The notes under the pieces were generated by a model. It was not told the origin of the DNA and searched no databases. It worked only from the letters and a program-made list of their open reading frames with translations. Of a DNA stretch of 64,000 nucleotides, positions 1 to 8,309 are shown piece after piece (positions within the stretch are counted from its first letter, which is position 1; each line of letters opens with the position of its first letter). Location of the stretch: positions 2,542,001 through 2,606,000 of the forward strand of contig NZ_VIWU01000001.1 in the NCBI RefSeq assembly GCF_007994075.1, given 5' to 3'. A program made the translations under genes and the position numbers. This DNA is from Pseudonocardia hierapolitana (GTDB taxonomy: Bacteria; Actinomycetota; Actinomycetes; Mycobacteriales; Pseudonocardiaceae).

Positions 1-408
1 GACAGCCACCGCCGGTCGGCCGACATGTTCAACAGCCGCGACTGGGACGGCTTCGCCGCCGACCTCGCTGAGAACTGCGAGCTCGTCGACCAGGCCCGCG
101 ACGTCACGGTCAAGGGGCGCCAGCAGTACCTCGAGTTCGAGAAGGGCTGGGTGGCCGCCTTCTCCGACGGCCGGATCACCAGTCCCCGGTTCTTCGATGC
201 CGGCTCGGCCACGGTGATGCTGTTCACCGGCGCGGGCCGCAACGACGGGCCGTTCGGCCCGTTCCCCGCGACCGGGCGCGACGCGTCGTCGCCGTTCTGC
301 GAGGTCCGGGAGTACGACGCGGACGGCAAGGTCGTCCGGACCGAGCTGTACTACGACCAGCTGAGCTTGCTCGTCCAGCTCGGCCACGTGCAGCCACCTG
401 CTGGATGA
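1..408 (+). CDS. SnoaL-like (NTF2-fold) protein, 5' partial
   Basis: The reading frame is open from base 1, so the gene probably starts upstream; an internal ATG at 25 is the first in-window candidate. The visible part has the length and pattern of a SnoaL/NTF2-like polyketide-cyclase or ester-cyclase domain: an N-terminal helix (FNSRDWDGF), acidic and aromatic pocket residues, and a closing strand with EVREYDADGKVVRTELYYDQ. Family members bind small hydrophobic ligands or isomerise them; no substrate can be assigned. It ends just before a strong hairpin shared with the convergent epimerase gene. The fold call is fairly safe and the function is unknown. Confidence 0.75.
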   Translation, partial: DSHRRSADMFNSRDWDGFAADLAENCELVDQARDVTVKGRQQYLEFEKGWVAAFSDGRITSPRFFDAGSATVMLFTGAGRNDGPFGPFPATGRDASSPFCEVREYDADGKVVRTELYYDQLSLLVQLGHVQPPAG

Positions 409-416
409 CGGACGTA

Positions 417-454
417 GGAACGGCACTCCCGTCCGAGGGCGGGAGTGCCGTTCC
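417..454. terminator. Bidirectional hairpin between convergent genes
   Basis: A perfect 15-bp stem (GGAACGGCACTCCCG and its complement) closes an 8-base loop between the stop codons of two convergent genes. There is no U-tract on either side, as is common for terminators in GC-rich actinobacteria. Confidence 0.8.
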
Positions 455-471
455 GGTCGGTGTCGACGGTG

Positions 472-1497
472 TCAGGAGACGACGCGCATGCCCTCGTCCA
501 GCTCGCCCTTCTGCTGGCGGGCGGCCAGAACGGCGAGGCGGGTGAACTTCTTGTCGAACGCCTCCTGGGTGAGGGCGCGCTCGCGGTACTCCTTCGCCAG
601 CTGGACGGCGCCGTCCGGGATGGACCACTGCGCCTCGAACCCGAGCTCCTTGCGGGCGCGGGCGAAGTCCACGCGGTAGGAGCGCGGGTCGTTGCCCGCC
701 TCGCCGGTGATCAGGAGCTCCGAGCCGGGGACGGCGTCCACCACGGCCTGGGCGATCTCGGCGACCGTGCGGTTGTTCTTCTCGGTGCCGACGTTGTAGG
801 CGCGGGCGCGCACGACGTCGGCAGGCGCGGCGAGCGCCGCCACGACGGCACCGGCGATGTCCTCTGCGTGGGCGAGCGGACGCCACGGGGTGCCGTCGGA
901 GAGCACCTTGACCACGCCCGTCAGGATCGCGTGCCCCACCAGGTTGTTCAGCACGATGTCGGCGCGCAGCCGCGGTGAGAAGCCGAAGGCGGTGGCGTTG
1001 CGCATCGAGACCGGCACGAAGTCGCTGTCGGCCAGCTCGGCGAGGTCGTCCTCGACGCGGACCTTGGAGATCGCGTACGGGGTGACCGGCTTGAGCGGGG
1101 CGTCCTCGTCCACGAGCTCGTCGCCGGACTGCGCGCCGTACACCGAGCAGGTGGAGGCGTAGACGAAGCGCGTGACGCCCGCCTCCTTCGAGAGCCGGGC
1201 GAGCCGGGTGGAGGCGTGGTGGTTGATGTCGTAGGTGATCTCCGGGGCGAGCGAGCCCAGCGGGTCGTTGGACAGCGCCGCCATGTGCACGACGGCGTCG
1301 AAGCCCTGCAGCTGCTCGACGGTGACGTCACGCACGTCGGTGGACAGGCCCTCGACGTCCGGGACGTCGAGGGAGCCGAGCACGCAGTCGGCGAACAGGC
1401 CGCTGTCCAGGCCCGTCACCTCGTGCCCTGCCGCGGTGAGGATCGGGGCCATCACGGTGCCCAGGTAGCCCTGGTGGCCGGTCAGCAGGATGCGCAC
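472..1497 (-). CDS. NAD-dependent epimerase/dehydratase (extended SDR)
   Basis: 341 residues, the normal length for an extended short-chain dehydrogenase acting on nucleotide sugars. The Rossmann glycine motif GHQGYLG lies at residues 7-13 and the catalytic YAISK (YxxxK) near residue 145, preceded by the serine-rich STCSVYG. The GTG start follows an AAGGGA-type ribosome site. It is the last gene of a four-gene minus-strand operon with a sugar nucleotidyltransferase, PIG-L deacetylase and C-methyltransferase-like protein, so it probably works on an NDP-hexose. The exact reaction (4-epimerisation, dehydration or reduction) cannot be read from sequence. Confidence 0.9.
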   Translation of the reverse strand: MRILLTGHQGYLGTVMAPILTAAGHEVTGLDSGLFADCVLGSLDVPDVEGLSTDVRDVTVEQLQGFDAVVHMAALSNDPLGSLAPEITYDINHHASTRLARLSKEAGVTRFVYASTCSVYGAQSGDELVDEDAPLKPVTPYAISKVRVEDDLAELADSDFVPVSMRNATAFGFSPRLRADIVLNNLVGHAILTGVVKVLSDGTPWRPLAHAEDIAGAVVAALAAPADVVRARAYNVGTEKNNRTVAEIAQAVVDAVPGSELLITGEAGNDPRSYRVDFARARKELGFEAQWSIPDGAVQLAKEYRERALTQEAFDKKFTRLAVLAARQQKGELDEGMRVVS

Positions 1498-1557
1498 AGG
1501 TGCAATTTCCCTTCGATCGTCGTCGTCATGTTCTCGTCGAGCCGGTTCCGCGGCCCG

Positions 1558-2238
1558 TTACCGGATCCCGTCCATGGGCTCGCCGCTCGGGAGCGGCGCC
1601 ACACCGAGCACCAGCTTCGCGACGTGGAACGCCTCGGCGTACCGCGCGTGGCACTGCACGCCCCGGATGCGGGCGAGCCCGCCGAAGGCCTCCGCGTCGA
1701 ACCAGACCCGGTCGCGCTGGGACCCGTAGTGCTCGTGCAACTTGGCGATCTTCTCGCGCAGCACCGGCTCGGCCAGCGGGAGGTACGCGGTGGGCTGGGC
1801 GAGGTCGCCGTCCCACTTGAGGATCTCGTAGCCGAGCGTGAGGTGGTCGCGGAACACGGTGGGCACGAGCTCGGCGAGGGTGCGGTGGTCCTGGTGGGCG
1901 TCGTGCGCCGACGGGGCGAGCACGAGGTCCGGCTCGCCGTGGGTGCGCAGCTCCTCGAGCGCGAGCTTGGCGCGCTCCCACCGGGTGGGCACGCGCCCGT
2001 CGGGCAGGTCGAGCACCGTGACGTCGAGCTTCGCGCCGGGGCAGAACGCGCCGAGAGCCGCGCGCTCCTCCTCCTCGCGCAGCGACCCGCCGCCCGTGAG
2101 CACGAGCGCCTCCACGGTGACGCCCGGGTGGGCGCGGCACAGCTCCAGCAGGGCGCCACCGGCACCGATCGCGAGGTCGTCGCAGTGGGCGCCCAGCAGC
2201 AGCATCCGGTCGAGACGTTCGGGCAGCAGGCTCAGCAC
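1558..2238 (-). CDS. PIG-L/LmbE family deacetylase
   Basis: 226 residues of the LmbE-like zinc amidohydrolase family, which removes N-acetyl groups from GlcNAc-type substrates (MshB, PIG-L). The metal and catalytic motif is AHCDD near residue 18 (family pattern HPDD, with Cys replacing the usual Pro/Ala) and the second metal motif is AHQDH. The GTG start is 19 bp after the nucleotidyltransferase stop, with an AGAGGA ribosome site. The context suggests deacetylation of an N-acetylated nucleotide sugar or its precursor rather than mycothiol synthesis, but this is inference. Confidence 0.87.
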   Translation of the reverse strand: MLSLLPERLDRMLLLGAHCDDLAIGAGGALLELCRAHPGVTVEALVLTGGGSLREEEERAALGAFCPGAKLDVTVLDLPDGRVPTRWERAKLALEELRTHGEPDLVLAPSAHDAHQDHRTLAELVPTVFRDHLTLGYEILKWDGDLAQPTAYLPLAEPVLREKIAKLHEHYGSQRDRVWFDAEAFGGLARIRGVQCHARYAEAFHVAKLVLGVAPLPSGEPMDGIR

Positions 2239-2257
2239 GGTCGGTCCTCTGCCCCGT

Positions 2258-3136
2258 TCAGCGATCGACGAGGGAGCCCCGCATGGCCGCGATGGCGGCC
2301 TGCAGCGGGTCGTGCTCCGGGGAGACGAGGTCCGGTCGGTCGTCGGCGTCCACCGCGTTGTCGGCGTTCTGCTCCCAGAGCATCCAGGGCCGGTCCCCCG
2401 CCGTGTAGGCCGCCTCGAGGGCGTGCCGTTCCTTCACCGTGTCGGCGGGCTGCCAGAACCCCCGGTGCCGGTAGGCCATCAGCCGGCCCTCCTTCGCCAG
2501 CGGACGGCACGCATCCATGATCAGGTCCCCGTTCGGGGGCAGGTAGTCGAAGACCTCCGGCCGCAGCACGAAGTAGCCGCCGTTCTCCCACAGCGGCATC
2601 TCCTGCAACGTGGTGATGCCGGCCACCCGGTCGTCCTCACCGATGTCCACGCAGTGGAACGCCGACTGCGGCGGCACCGCCAGCAGTGCACCCACCGCGT
2701 CCGAGCGCCGGAACCTGTCCACCATCGCGTTCAACGGCAGATCGGTGAGCACGTCGGCGTAGTTGGCCAGGAACATCTCCTCGTCCTGGACGTGGCGACG
2801 CACCCGGCGCAGCCGCTCCCCGATCGGCGAGTCCAGCCCGGTGTGGACGAAGGTGATCGTCCAGTCCGAGATGTCGCTGCCCAGCAGGTGCACGTCCCCG
2901 TCGCGCAGCACGAAGTCGTTGGACGCCGTCTCGGAGTAGGTCAGGAAGAAATCCTTGATGTGGTGCGCCCCGTACCCGAGGCACAGCACGAAGTCGGTGT
3001 GCCCGAAATGCGCGTAGTAGCGCATCACGTGCCAGATCAGCGGCCGTGGTCCCACCGGGTGCATCGGCTTGGGCAGATCGGACACCCCGTCCCGCATCCG
3101 CATCCCGTAGCCACCGCAGAACAGCACGACCTTCAC
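2258..3136 (-). CDS. Sugar-1-phosphate nucleotidyltransferase (glucose-1-phosphate cytidylyltransferase-like)
   Basis: 292 residues from a GTG start that overlaps the upstream methyltransferase stop (GTGA). The protein opens with VKVVLFCGGYGMRMRDG, the nucleotide-binding GG-x-G-x-R signature of the RfbF/RmlA superfamily, then has KPMHPVGPRPLIWHVMRYYA and the metal-site region FVLCLGYGAHHIK typical of glucose-1-phosphate cytidylyltransferases. It should make an NDP-sugar from NTP and a hexose-1-phosphate. CDP is favoured because RfbF is the closest family by motif, but the base is unproven. It is the second gene of the sugar cassette and provides its committed step. Confidence 0.87.
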   Translation of the reverse strand: MKVVLFCGGYGMRMRDGVSDLPKPMHPVGPRPLIWHVMRYYAHFGHTDFVLCLGYGAHHIKDFFLTYSETASNDFVLRDGDVHLLGSDISDWTITFVHTGLDSPIGERLRRVRRHVQDEEMFLANYADVLTDLPLNAMVDRFRRSDAVGALLAVPPQSAFHCVDIGEDDRVAGITTLQEMPLWENGGYFVLRPEVFDYLPPNGDLIMDACRPLAKEGRLMAYRHRGFWQPADTVKERHALEAAYTAGDRPWMLWEQNADNAVDADDRPDLVSPEHDPLQAAIAAMRGSLVDR

Positions 3137-4422
3137 GAGACCACCTCGAGCTCGGGGATCGGGAACACGAGCTTGCCGCCCCACTCGCGCACGTAGGACA
3201 GCTGCTCGACCAGCTCGTCACGCAGGTTCCACGGCAAGATCAGCACGTAGTCGGGCCGGTCGGCGGCGATCCGCTCCGGCGCCAGCACCGGGATGCGCAT
3301 CCCCGGGGTGAACTTGCCGTGCTTGTAGGGGTTGCGGTCGACCGTGTACGCGAGCATGTCAGGCCGGATGCCGCAGTAGTTGAGCAGCGTGTTGCCCTTG
3401 CCGGGGGCGCCGTACCCGACGACCTTCCTGCCTTCCCGCCGCGCCTCCACGAGGAAGGCGACGAGATCGTCGCGCACCCGCGACACGGCCTCGGCGAACC
3501 CGTCGTGGCCCTCCGGCGTGTGCAGCCCGGCGGCCTCCTCCGCCGCGAGCACCTCACGCACCCGTTCCGACGGATCACCGGCCACCTCGGCGGGCCGCGC
3601 CCACATCCGGATCGACCCGCCGTGCGTGTCGAGCAGCTCGACGTCGACGAGCGCGAGGCCACCCGTTGCGAGGGCCCGCTGGCCCGTGAGCAGCGTGTAG
3701 TACTGGAAGTGCTCGTGGTAGATCGTGTCGAACTGGGTGCGCTCCACCAGCGTGAGCAGGTGCTGCACCTCGATCGAGACCCACCCGTCGTCGGCCACCA
3801 TCGACCGCAGCCCGCGGGTGAACCCGATGACGTCGGGGATGTGCGCGTAGACGTTGTTCAGGCAGACGAGGTCGGCGGGACCGTGCTCCTCGCGCACCTG
3901 GTCACCGGTCTCCGGGGTGAGGAACGCGGTGAGCGTGGGCACGCCCTTCTCCCGCGCCGCTTCGCCGACGTTCACCGACGGCTCGACGCCCAGGCAGCGG
4001 ATGCCGCGCTCGACGACGTGCTGCAACAGGTAGCCGTCGTTGCTCGCCACCTCGACGACGAACGACTCCGGACCCAGATCCAGCCGCGCCGTGGCGTCGT
4101 CGACGAACCGGCGGGCGTGCTCCACCCACGAGGTGGAGAACGACGAGAAGTAGGCGTACTCGGTGAACGTGTCCTCGGGCGTGATCAACGGCGGGAGCTG
4201 GGCCAGCAGGCACCGCTCGCACACCCGCACGTGCAGCGGGTAGGTGACCTCCGGCTCCTCGATCTCCTCCGCGGTGAGGATCCGCTCGCAGGGCGGGGTG
4301 GCCCCGAGATCGAGGAAGCTTCGCAGCTGGGCCGATCCGCAGAGCCTGCACGTCGGGGCCGGGACTTCGACGCCCGGCCCATGCGTTTCCGCGTCGGGCG
4401 CAGCTGCGTTGTCGGTCAGCAC
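3133..4422 (-). CDS. SAM-dependent sugar C-methyltransferase-like protein
   Basis: 429 residues from the GTG at 4422, chosen because a G-rich ribosome site lies about 8 bp upstream; an in-frame ATG at 4500 would add 26 Arg/Gly-rich residues. The layout is that of TylCIII/NovU-type enzymes: an N-terminal zinc-binding domain with CRLCGS near residue 26 and later CERCLL, a central SAM-binding domain (VVEVASNDGYLL) and a C-terminal domain with VVGYGAPGKGNTLLNYCG. These enzymes methylate carbon 3 of 4-keto NDP-deoxysugars. It is the first gene of the four-gene operon. I infer a branched or C-methylated sugar; its acceptor is not encoded nearby. Confidence 0.87.
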   Translation of the reverse strand: MLTDNAAAPDAETHGPGVEVPAPTCRLCGSAQLRSFLDLGATPPCERILTAEEIEEPEVTYPLHVRVCERCLLAQLPPLITPEDTFTEYAYFSSFSTSWVEHARRFVDDATARLDLGPESFVVEVASNDGYLLQHVVERGIRCLGVEPSVNVGEAAREKGVPTLTAFLTPETGDQVREEHGPADLVCLNNVYAHIPDVIGFTRGLRSMVADDGWVSIEVQHLLTLVERTQFDTIYHEHFQYYTLLTGQRALATGGLALVDVELLDTHGGSIRMWARPAEVAGDPSERVREVLAAEEAAGLHTPEGHDGFAEAVSRVRDDLVAFLVEARREGRKVVGYGAPGKGNTLLNYCGIRPDMLAYTVDRNPYKHGKFTPGMRIPVLAPERIAADRPDYVLILPWNLRDELVEQLSYVREWGGKLVFPIPELEVVS

Positions 4423-4586
4423 CGCGTCGACCCCCCGGTTGTCGCCTCGGTGTGCACTCTCTCCACGCGCACGGCCGCCAGTGTTCCACGAGCCGTACAC
4501 CGCCCGGCCCCGGGTGGGGCCCCGGCCCTGTCCGGCCCCTTCCGACCCGCGGCCGGTTCGGGCTGGTCAGACAGGTTGGACGGGTG

Positions 4587-5525
4587 TCAGTTCGCCGTGA
4601 GGCGCGCGAGGCGGCGTGTCGTCGGCCAGCGGACGTCGTGGGCCCACCCGAGGCGCTCGAACACCCAGATGAGCCGAGCCGAGATGTCGATCTGACCGCG
4701 CAGCACGCCGTGCCGGGCGCACGTCGGATCGGCGTGGTGGAGGTTGTGCCACGACTCGCCCATGGACAGGATCGCGAGCGGCCAGAAGTTGCGCGAACGG
4801 TCGCGGGAGCGGAACGGGCGCTCCCCCACCATGTGGCAGATCGAGTTGATCGACCACGTGACGTGGTTGGAGACGGCGAGCCGCACCAGCCCGCCCCAGA
4901 AGAAGCCCGTGATCGCGCCCTGCCACGACCAGGACAGCAGCGCGCCCAACGCCGCCGGCAGCAGCAGGCTGACCGCCACCCACACCCCGAACGTCTTGCT
5001 GACCCGCACGATCGCCCGATCGGCGAGCAGGTCGGGGATGAAGCGGCGGTGGTTGGTCTCGTTCCGGTCGAAGAACCAGGTCATGTGCGCGTGCAGGAAC
5101 CCGCGCGCGACGGCGAGCGGCGACGTGCCGAACAGCCACGGCGAGTGCGGGTCGCCTTCCCGGTCGGAGAACGCGTGGTGGCGCCGGTGGTCGGCCACCC
5201 AGTTGAGGACGTTGCCCTGCACCGCGAGCGAACCGGTGATGGCCATCGCCACCCGCAGCCACGGCTTGGCCTTGAACGACTTGTGCGTGAAGTGCCGGTG
5301 GAACCCGACGGTGACGCCCAGCACCGCGATCACGTAGAAGACGGCGAGCAGCACCAGGTCGTGCCAGTCGACGCCCCAGCCCCAGACCAGCGGCACGGCG
5401 AGCACGAGCGCGACCATCGGCGTCGCGACGAACACGTAGATCATCACGTGCTGGAACGCCGTGCGCCGTCCGGCGATCACCGGGTTGGGACCGGCAGCGA
5501 GCGGGTCCTCGGCCGTGGCGGTCAT
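4587..5525 (-). CDS. Membrane fatty acyl desaturase (acyl-CoA delta-9 type)
   Basis: 312 residues. All three histidine boxes of the di-iron membrane desaturases are present: HRHFTH, HRRHH and HNLHH. Hydrophobic segments between the boxes fit the usual four-helix topology. The ATG at 5525 sits 7 bp after GAGGAG, which favours it over an in-frame start nine codons upstream. The enzyme should introduce a cis double bond into a membrane-bound acyl-CoA or acyl-lipid. It has its own 184-bp upstream region next to tRNA-Gln and is not in the sugar operon. Confidence 0.92.
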   Translation of the reverse strand: MTATAEDPLAAGPNPVIAGRRTAFQHVMIYVFVATPMVALVLAVPLVWGWGVDWHDLVLLAVFYVIAVLGVTVGFHRHFTHKSFKAKPWLRVAMAITGSLAVQGNVLNWVADHRRHHAFSDREGDPHSPWLFGTSPLAVARGFLHAHMTWFFDRNETNHRRFIPDLLADRAIVRVSKTFGVWVAVSLLLPAALGALLSWSWQGAITGFFWGGLVRLAVSNHVTWSINSICHMVGERPFRSRDRSRNFWPLAILSMGESWHNLHHADPTCARHGVLRGQIDISARLIWVFERLGWAHDVRWPTTRRLARLTAN

Positions 5526-5709
5526 CTGGCTCCTCGGGCTCGGGTCCGACACCGGTCTCGGGCAGCGAGGTTAGGGGACGACGATGTCGTCCGCCGCCAC
5601 CGCATGCGAACTCCGGGCGAACCACCCGAAGCGCGCAGACGTCGCCGCTCGCCCGGCCAACGCGCCGCCGTGCAAGCCGGTTCCCGGCCCGTGCCAGGAT
5701 GAAGGCCTG

Positions 5710-5780
5710 TCCGCCGTGGTGTAACGGCAGCACCTCGGATTTTGGTTCCGATGGTCCAGGTTCGAATCCTGGCGGCGGAG
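5710..5780 (+). tRNA. tRNA-Gln (anticodon UUG)
   Basis: A complete 71-base cloverleaf. The acceptor stem pairs TCCGCCG with CGGCGGA and the discriminator is G. The anticodon stem TCGGA/TCCGA closes a seven-base loop TTTTGGT with TTG at the anticodon position. The T arm contains GGTTCGAATCC. CCA is not encoded. Confidence 0.96.
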
Positions 5781-5896
5781 CAGCAGGTCGGCCGGGTCCT
5801 CGCGATGATCGAACCCCGGCTGTCCCACCATGGGCGGCGTGGGTCGCGCGCCGATCCCGCTCCCGAGGGCGAGCTCGCTCCCGGGGGGTGGCGCCC

Positions 5897-6010
5897 TCAT
5901 TTGCGGAACAGCAGGTACAGGATCAGCAGGATGAGGATCAGGCCGAAGAGCCCCGTGCTCCCCTCGAATCCGTCACCGTCGGCCAGAATCATTCCCGCGG
6001 TGCCAGTCAC
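5897..6010 (-). CDS. 37-residue single-pass membrane peptide
   Basis: A short gene starting with GTG at 6010, seven bases after a clean GGAGG. The N-terminus is small and acidic (MILADGDGFEGSTG), followed by a nearly pure Leu/Ile helix (LFGLILILLILYLLF) and the basic end RK. Actinobacteria often encode such tiny hydrophobic proteins; none has a function I can assign here. The good ribosome site, charge bias and uninterrupted helix support real coding. It is alone between tRNA-Gln and a divergent membrane protein gene. Confidence 0.7.
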   Translation of the reverse strand: MTGTAGMILADGDGFEGSTGLFGLILILLILYLLFRK

Positions 6011-6261
6011 GGCCACACCTCCGACGCATGTCCGAGTCAACGCCCGAGCGTTGCACGTCGATTACCCGATGGAGTGAACGACACGCGCCGTGACGGACGA
6101 TCGACGGTGATCGCGGGTAGCGGTTGCTCGAGGTCGCCGGCGCGGCAATGGGGCCGAATTCGCGGATCAGGTCGGCGGCGGTCCGTCCGTCCCTCCCACG
6201 AGGGAGGCCATCACGTCCGCGGGGGATCCGTGGTGGGGCCGGGGCGGCAAGTGTCGGTGGC

Positions 6262-6798
6262 ATGTCGACGTTCCGAGCCGAACTGGTGCCGACCTGGGCG
6301 AAGGTCGCTGCGTGGGCGGTGCCCGCGAGCGTGCTGCCCTCCGCCGTGTGGAGGGTGGCGGACTGGCTGAGCGGCCTGCTCCGCGGCGGGCACCCGTGTG
6401 CGGCGCCGGGAGACCCTCTCTGGGAGAAGATCTACGTCCCGTCGCTGTCGGTGGTCTCGCTCGGCCTCGCGTTGCTGACGCTGGGCCTGGTCCGGCCGTG
6501 GGGTGAGGTGTTCGCGGCGTGGATGCCGTGGATCGGGGGCCGCCGGGTACCGGTCGCGCTCGCCGTGGGTGCCGCGACGACGGGCGCGCTCCTGCTGACG
6601 GCGTTCATCGTGCGCGGGCTCGCAGGCGGCGAGCCGCGCCACCCGCTGCCGCCCGGCTGCGTCCCGCCCGGGTGGGAGGTCCTTCAGCTCTACGCACCGA
6701 TGATCCTGTGGCCGCCGCTGCTGCTGGCGGTCACGTGGCACCACCACCGACGCAGGGCTCAGCAGGAGAGCAGCGGCGAGCGCGGCCATCTCCCTTGA
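6262..6798 (+). CDS. Four-helix integral membrane protein, unknown function
   Basis: 178 residues from the ATG at 6262. Four hydrophobic segments are visible: residues about 12-32, 60-78, 96-115 and 140-158, with a cysteine-containing loop after the first (HPCAAPGDPLWEKIY) and another before the last (LPPGCVPPGWE). The two extracytoplasmic cysteines could form a disulfide. The tail is basic (HHHRRR). I do not recognise a family. It is monocistronic and convergent with the OsmC gene, with a hairpin between them. Confidence 0.7.
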   Translation: MSTFRAELVPTWAKVAAWAVPASVLPSAVWRVADWLSGLLRGGHPCAAPGDPLWEKIYVPSLSVVSLGLALLTLGLVRPWGEVFAAWMPWIGGRRVPVALAVGAATTGALLLTAFIVRGLAGGEPRHPLPPGCVPPGWEVLQLYAPMILWPPLLLAVTWHHHRRRAQQESSGERGHLP

Positions 6799-6863
6799 TC
6801 ACGAGTCTGGCCGCGCAGGCAGCGCGATCATCCCGCGTGGCGAACACATGGGTCACAGATGAC

Positions 6864-6906
6864 GGACGGCGCTCGCGTCGGTTCCCGACCGACACGAGCG
6901 CCGTCC
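6864..6906. terminator. Hairpin between convergent genes
   Basis: A perfect 12-bp outer stem (GGACGGCGCTCG with CGAGCGCCGTCC) encloses a second short stem (TCGGT/ACCGA). It lies in the 219-bp gap between the membrane protein gene and the convergent OsmC gene. The rest of that gap shows no gene. Confidence 0.7.
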
Positions 6907-7017
6907 GGCGTCGCTGGGTTCAGCGGCCGCCGGGCCGCGGCGGCGGCTCGGGCGGACGTCCGTTCCCCGTGCACCTCATGTCCAACTCCTTCACCCCTCG
7001 AGACCCACCGGCGCCGC

Positions 7018-7455
7018 TCACTCGAGGGCGGCGTCCAGCGTGATCGTGGTTCCGGTCAGCGCCTTGCTGACCGGGCAACCGCTCTTCGCCGCCTGGGCAG
7101 CGGTGTCGAACCCGTCCGCGTCGAGCCCCTCGACCTCCGCGCGGACCGTGAGTGCGATCTCCGAGATCCGGAACCCTCCCGCGGGGTCCGGCCCCAGCGT
7201 GACGGCCGCCGTCACGTCCAGGGATTGCGGCGTGCCCCCCGCACGCCCGATCTCGGCCGACAGCGCCATCGAGTAGCACGCCGAGTGCGCCGCCGCGATG
7301 AGCTCCTCCGGGCTGGTGGTGCCGTCGGCGTCGTCGGCCGCCCGCTTCGGGAAGCTTACGTCGTAGGTCCCGACCCCACTGCTGCTGAGCTCGACCTGAC
7401 CGGACCCGTTCTGCAGGTCTCCGTTCCAGGCCGTCCGGGCGGTACGCGTCGGCAT
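7018..7455 (-). CDS. OsmC family peroxiredoxin
   Basis: 145 residues from the ATG at 7455. Both catalytic cysteines of the OsmC/Ohr fold are present, in AHSACYSMALS and in SGCPVSKAL, separated by the usual distance. The N-terminus TARTAWNGDLQNGSG is typical of OsmC rather than Ohr. Members reduce organic hydroperoxides with dithiol help and are often induced by osmotic or oxidative stress. No regulator is adjacent. Confidence 0.92.
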   Translation of the reverse strand: MPTRTARTAWNGDLQNGSGQVELSSSGVGTYDVSFPKRAADDADGTTSPEELIAAAHSACYSMALSAEIGRAGGTPQSLDVTAAVTLGPDPAGGFRISEIALTVRAEVEGLDADGFDTAAQAAKSGCPVSKALTGTTITLDAALE

Positions 7456-7598
7456 CCCCGAGTCCTCTCGTCGTCGCTGTCTCACCCTGACAACTGTTGA
7501 GTCGCCCGGGTCGTCCTGGATGACACATCCGTTGAGCCGACCGGTGGCTGATCGACGCCGAGTGGTCGTTTCGTACGTGTTACGCGCCGCTCACAGCC

Positions 7599-8069
7599 CT
7601 AATGCACCTCGACCGCGTCGTCGACCTCGAGGAAGTTGTAGAACTCCACGGCGTCGTCGTGGCCGAGCCGCACACACCCCTTCGACGGGCTGCGGAGGCT
7701 GCCCTCGTGGAACGCGATGCCGCCCTCGGCGAAGAAGACCGCGAACGGCATCGGCGCGCCGTCGTACTCGACGCTGCGGTGGTTCGTGTCCTTCCACTCG
7801 ACCCGGAAGTCCCCCTTCGGGGTCTCGTGGCCCGGGCCACCGGGGCTGATCTGCACCGGCCCGCGCACGATCACGCCGTCGTCGATGAGCCACGCGCGCT
7901 TCGAACCCAGGTCGACGCACGCACGCACGTCGTCGGTGCAGGGGGTGCCTTCGACGAGACCGTCGTCCGCCTGGGCGGTTCCGGCCACCCCGAAACCGCC
8001 GAGAACGACCAGTACGGCCGCCGTCAGCGAGCGCACGCGCACGCGCGCCGCCCTGCTGTGCTTGCCCAT
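7599..8069 (-). CDS. Secreted L,D-transpeptidase (YkuD domain)
   Basis: 156 residues from the ATG at 8069. An N-terminal signal peptide (basic RAARVRVR, then LTAAVLVVLGGFGVAG, cleavage near AQA/DD) is followed directly by a small YkuD domain. The catalytic motif HEGSLRSPSKGCVRLG holds His121 and Cys132. The enzyme should form 3-3 cross-links in peptidoglycan outside the membrane. It is much shorter than mycobacterial Ldt proteins because the Ig-like domains are absent, so it is a minimal secreted form. An upstream in-frame start at 8117 would spoil the signal peptide. Confidence 0.9.
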   Translation of the reverse strand: MGKHSRAARVRVRSLTAAVLVVLGGFGVAGTAQADDGLVEGTPCTDDVRACVDLGSKRAWLIDDGVIVRGPVQISPGGPGHETPKGDFRVEWKDTNHRSVEYDGAPMPFAVFFAEGGIAFHEGSLRSPSKGCVRLGHDDAVEFYNFLEVDDAVEVH

Positions 8070-8309
8070 CGAAGCCTTTCGGGTCGAGATGCCGCCGGTG
8101 TGTGACGACTCCGGCACTCAGAGTGCCCGGCCCGGACAACGACGGGCGTCGTCGGTGGTTACGAGGGCTCACCGGGCAGCGGCACACCGTCGGGTGAACC
8201 CGTACGATCGGTCGGTCCCGACCGCCGGCACCGGCGCGTCGAGCCGCGCCCGACGCGGCATCGCCGTCCCCTGCCGCGCCGGTCCCGGCCACAACCAGGA
8301 GTCGACTCC

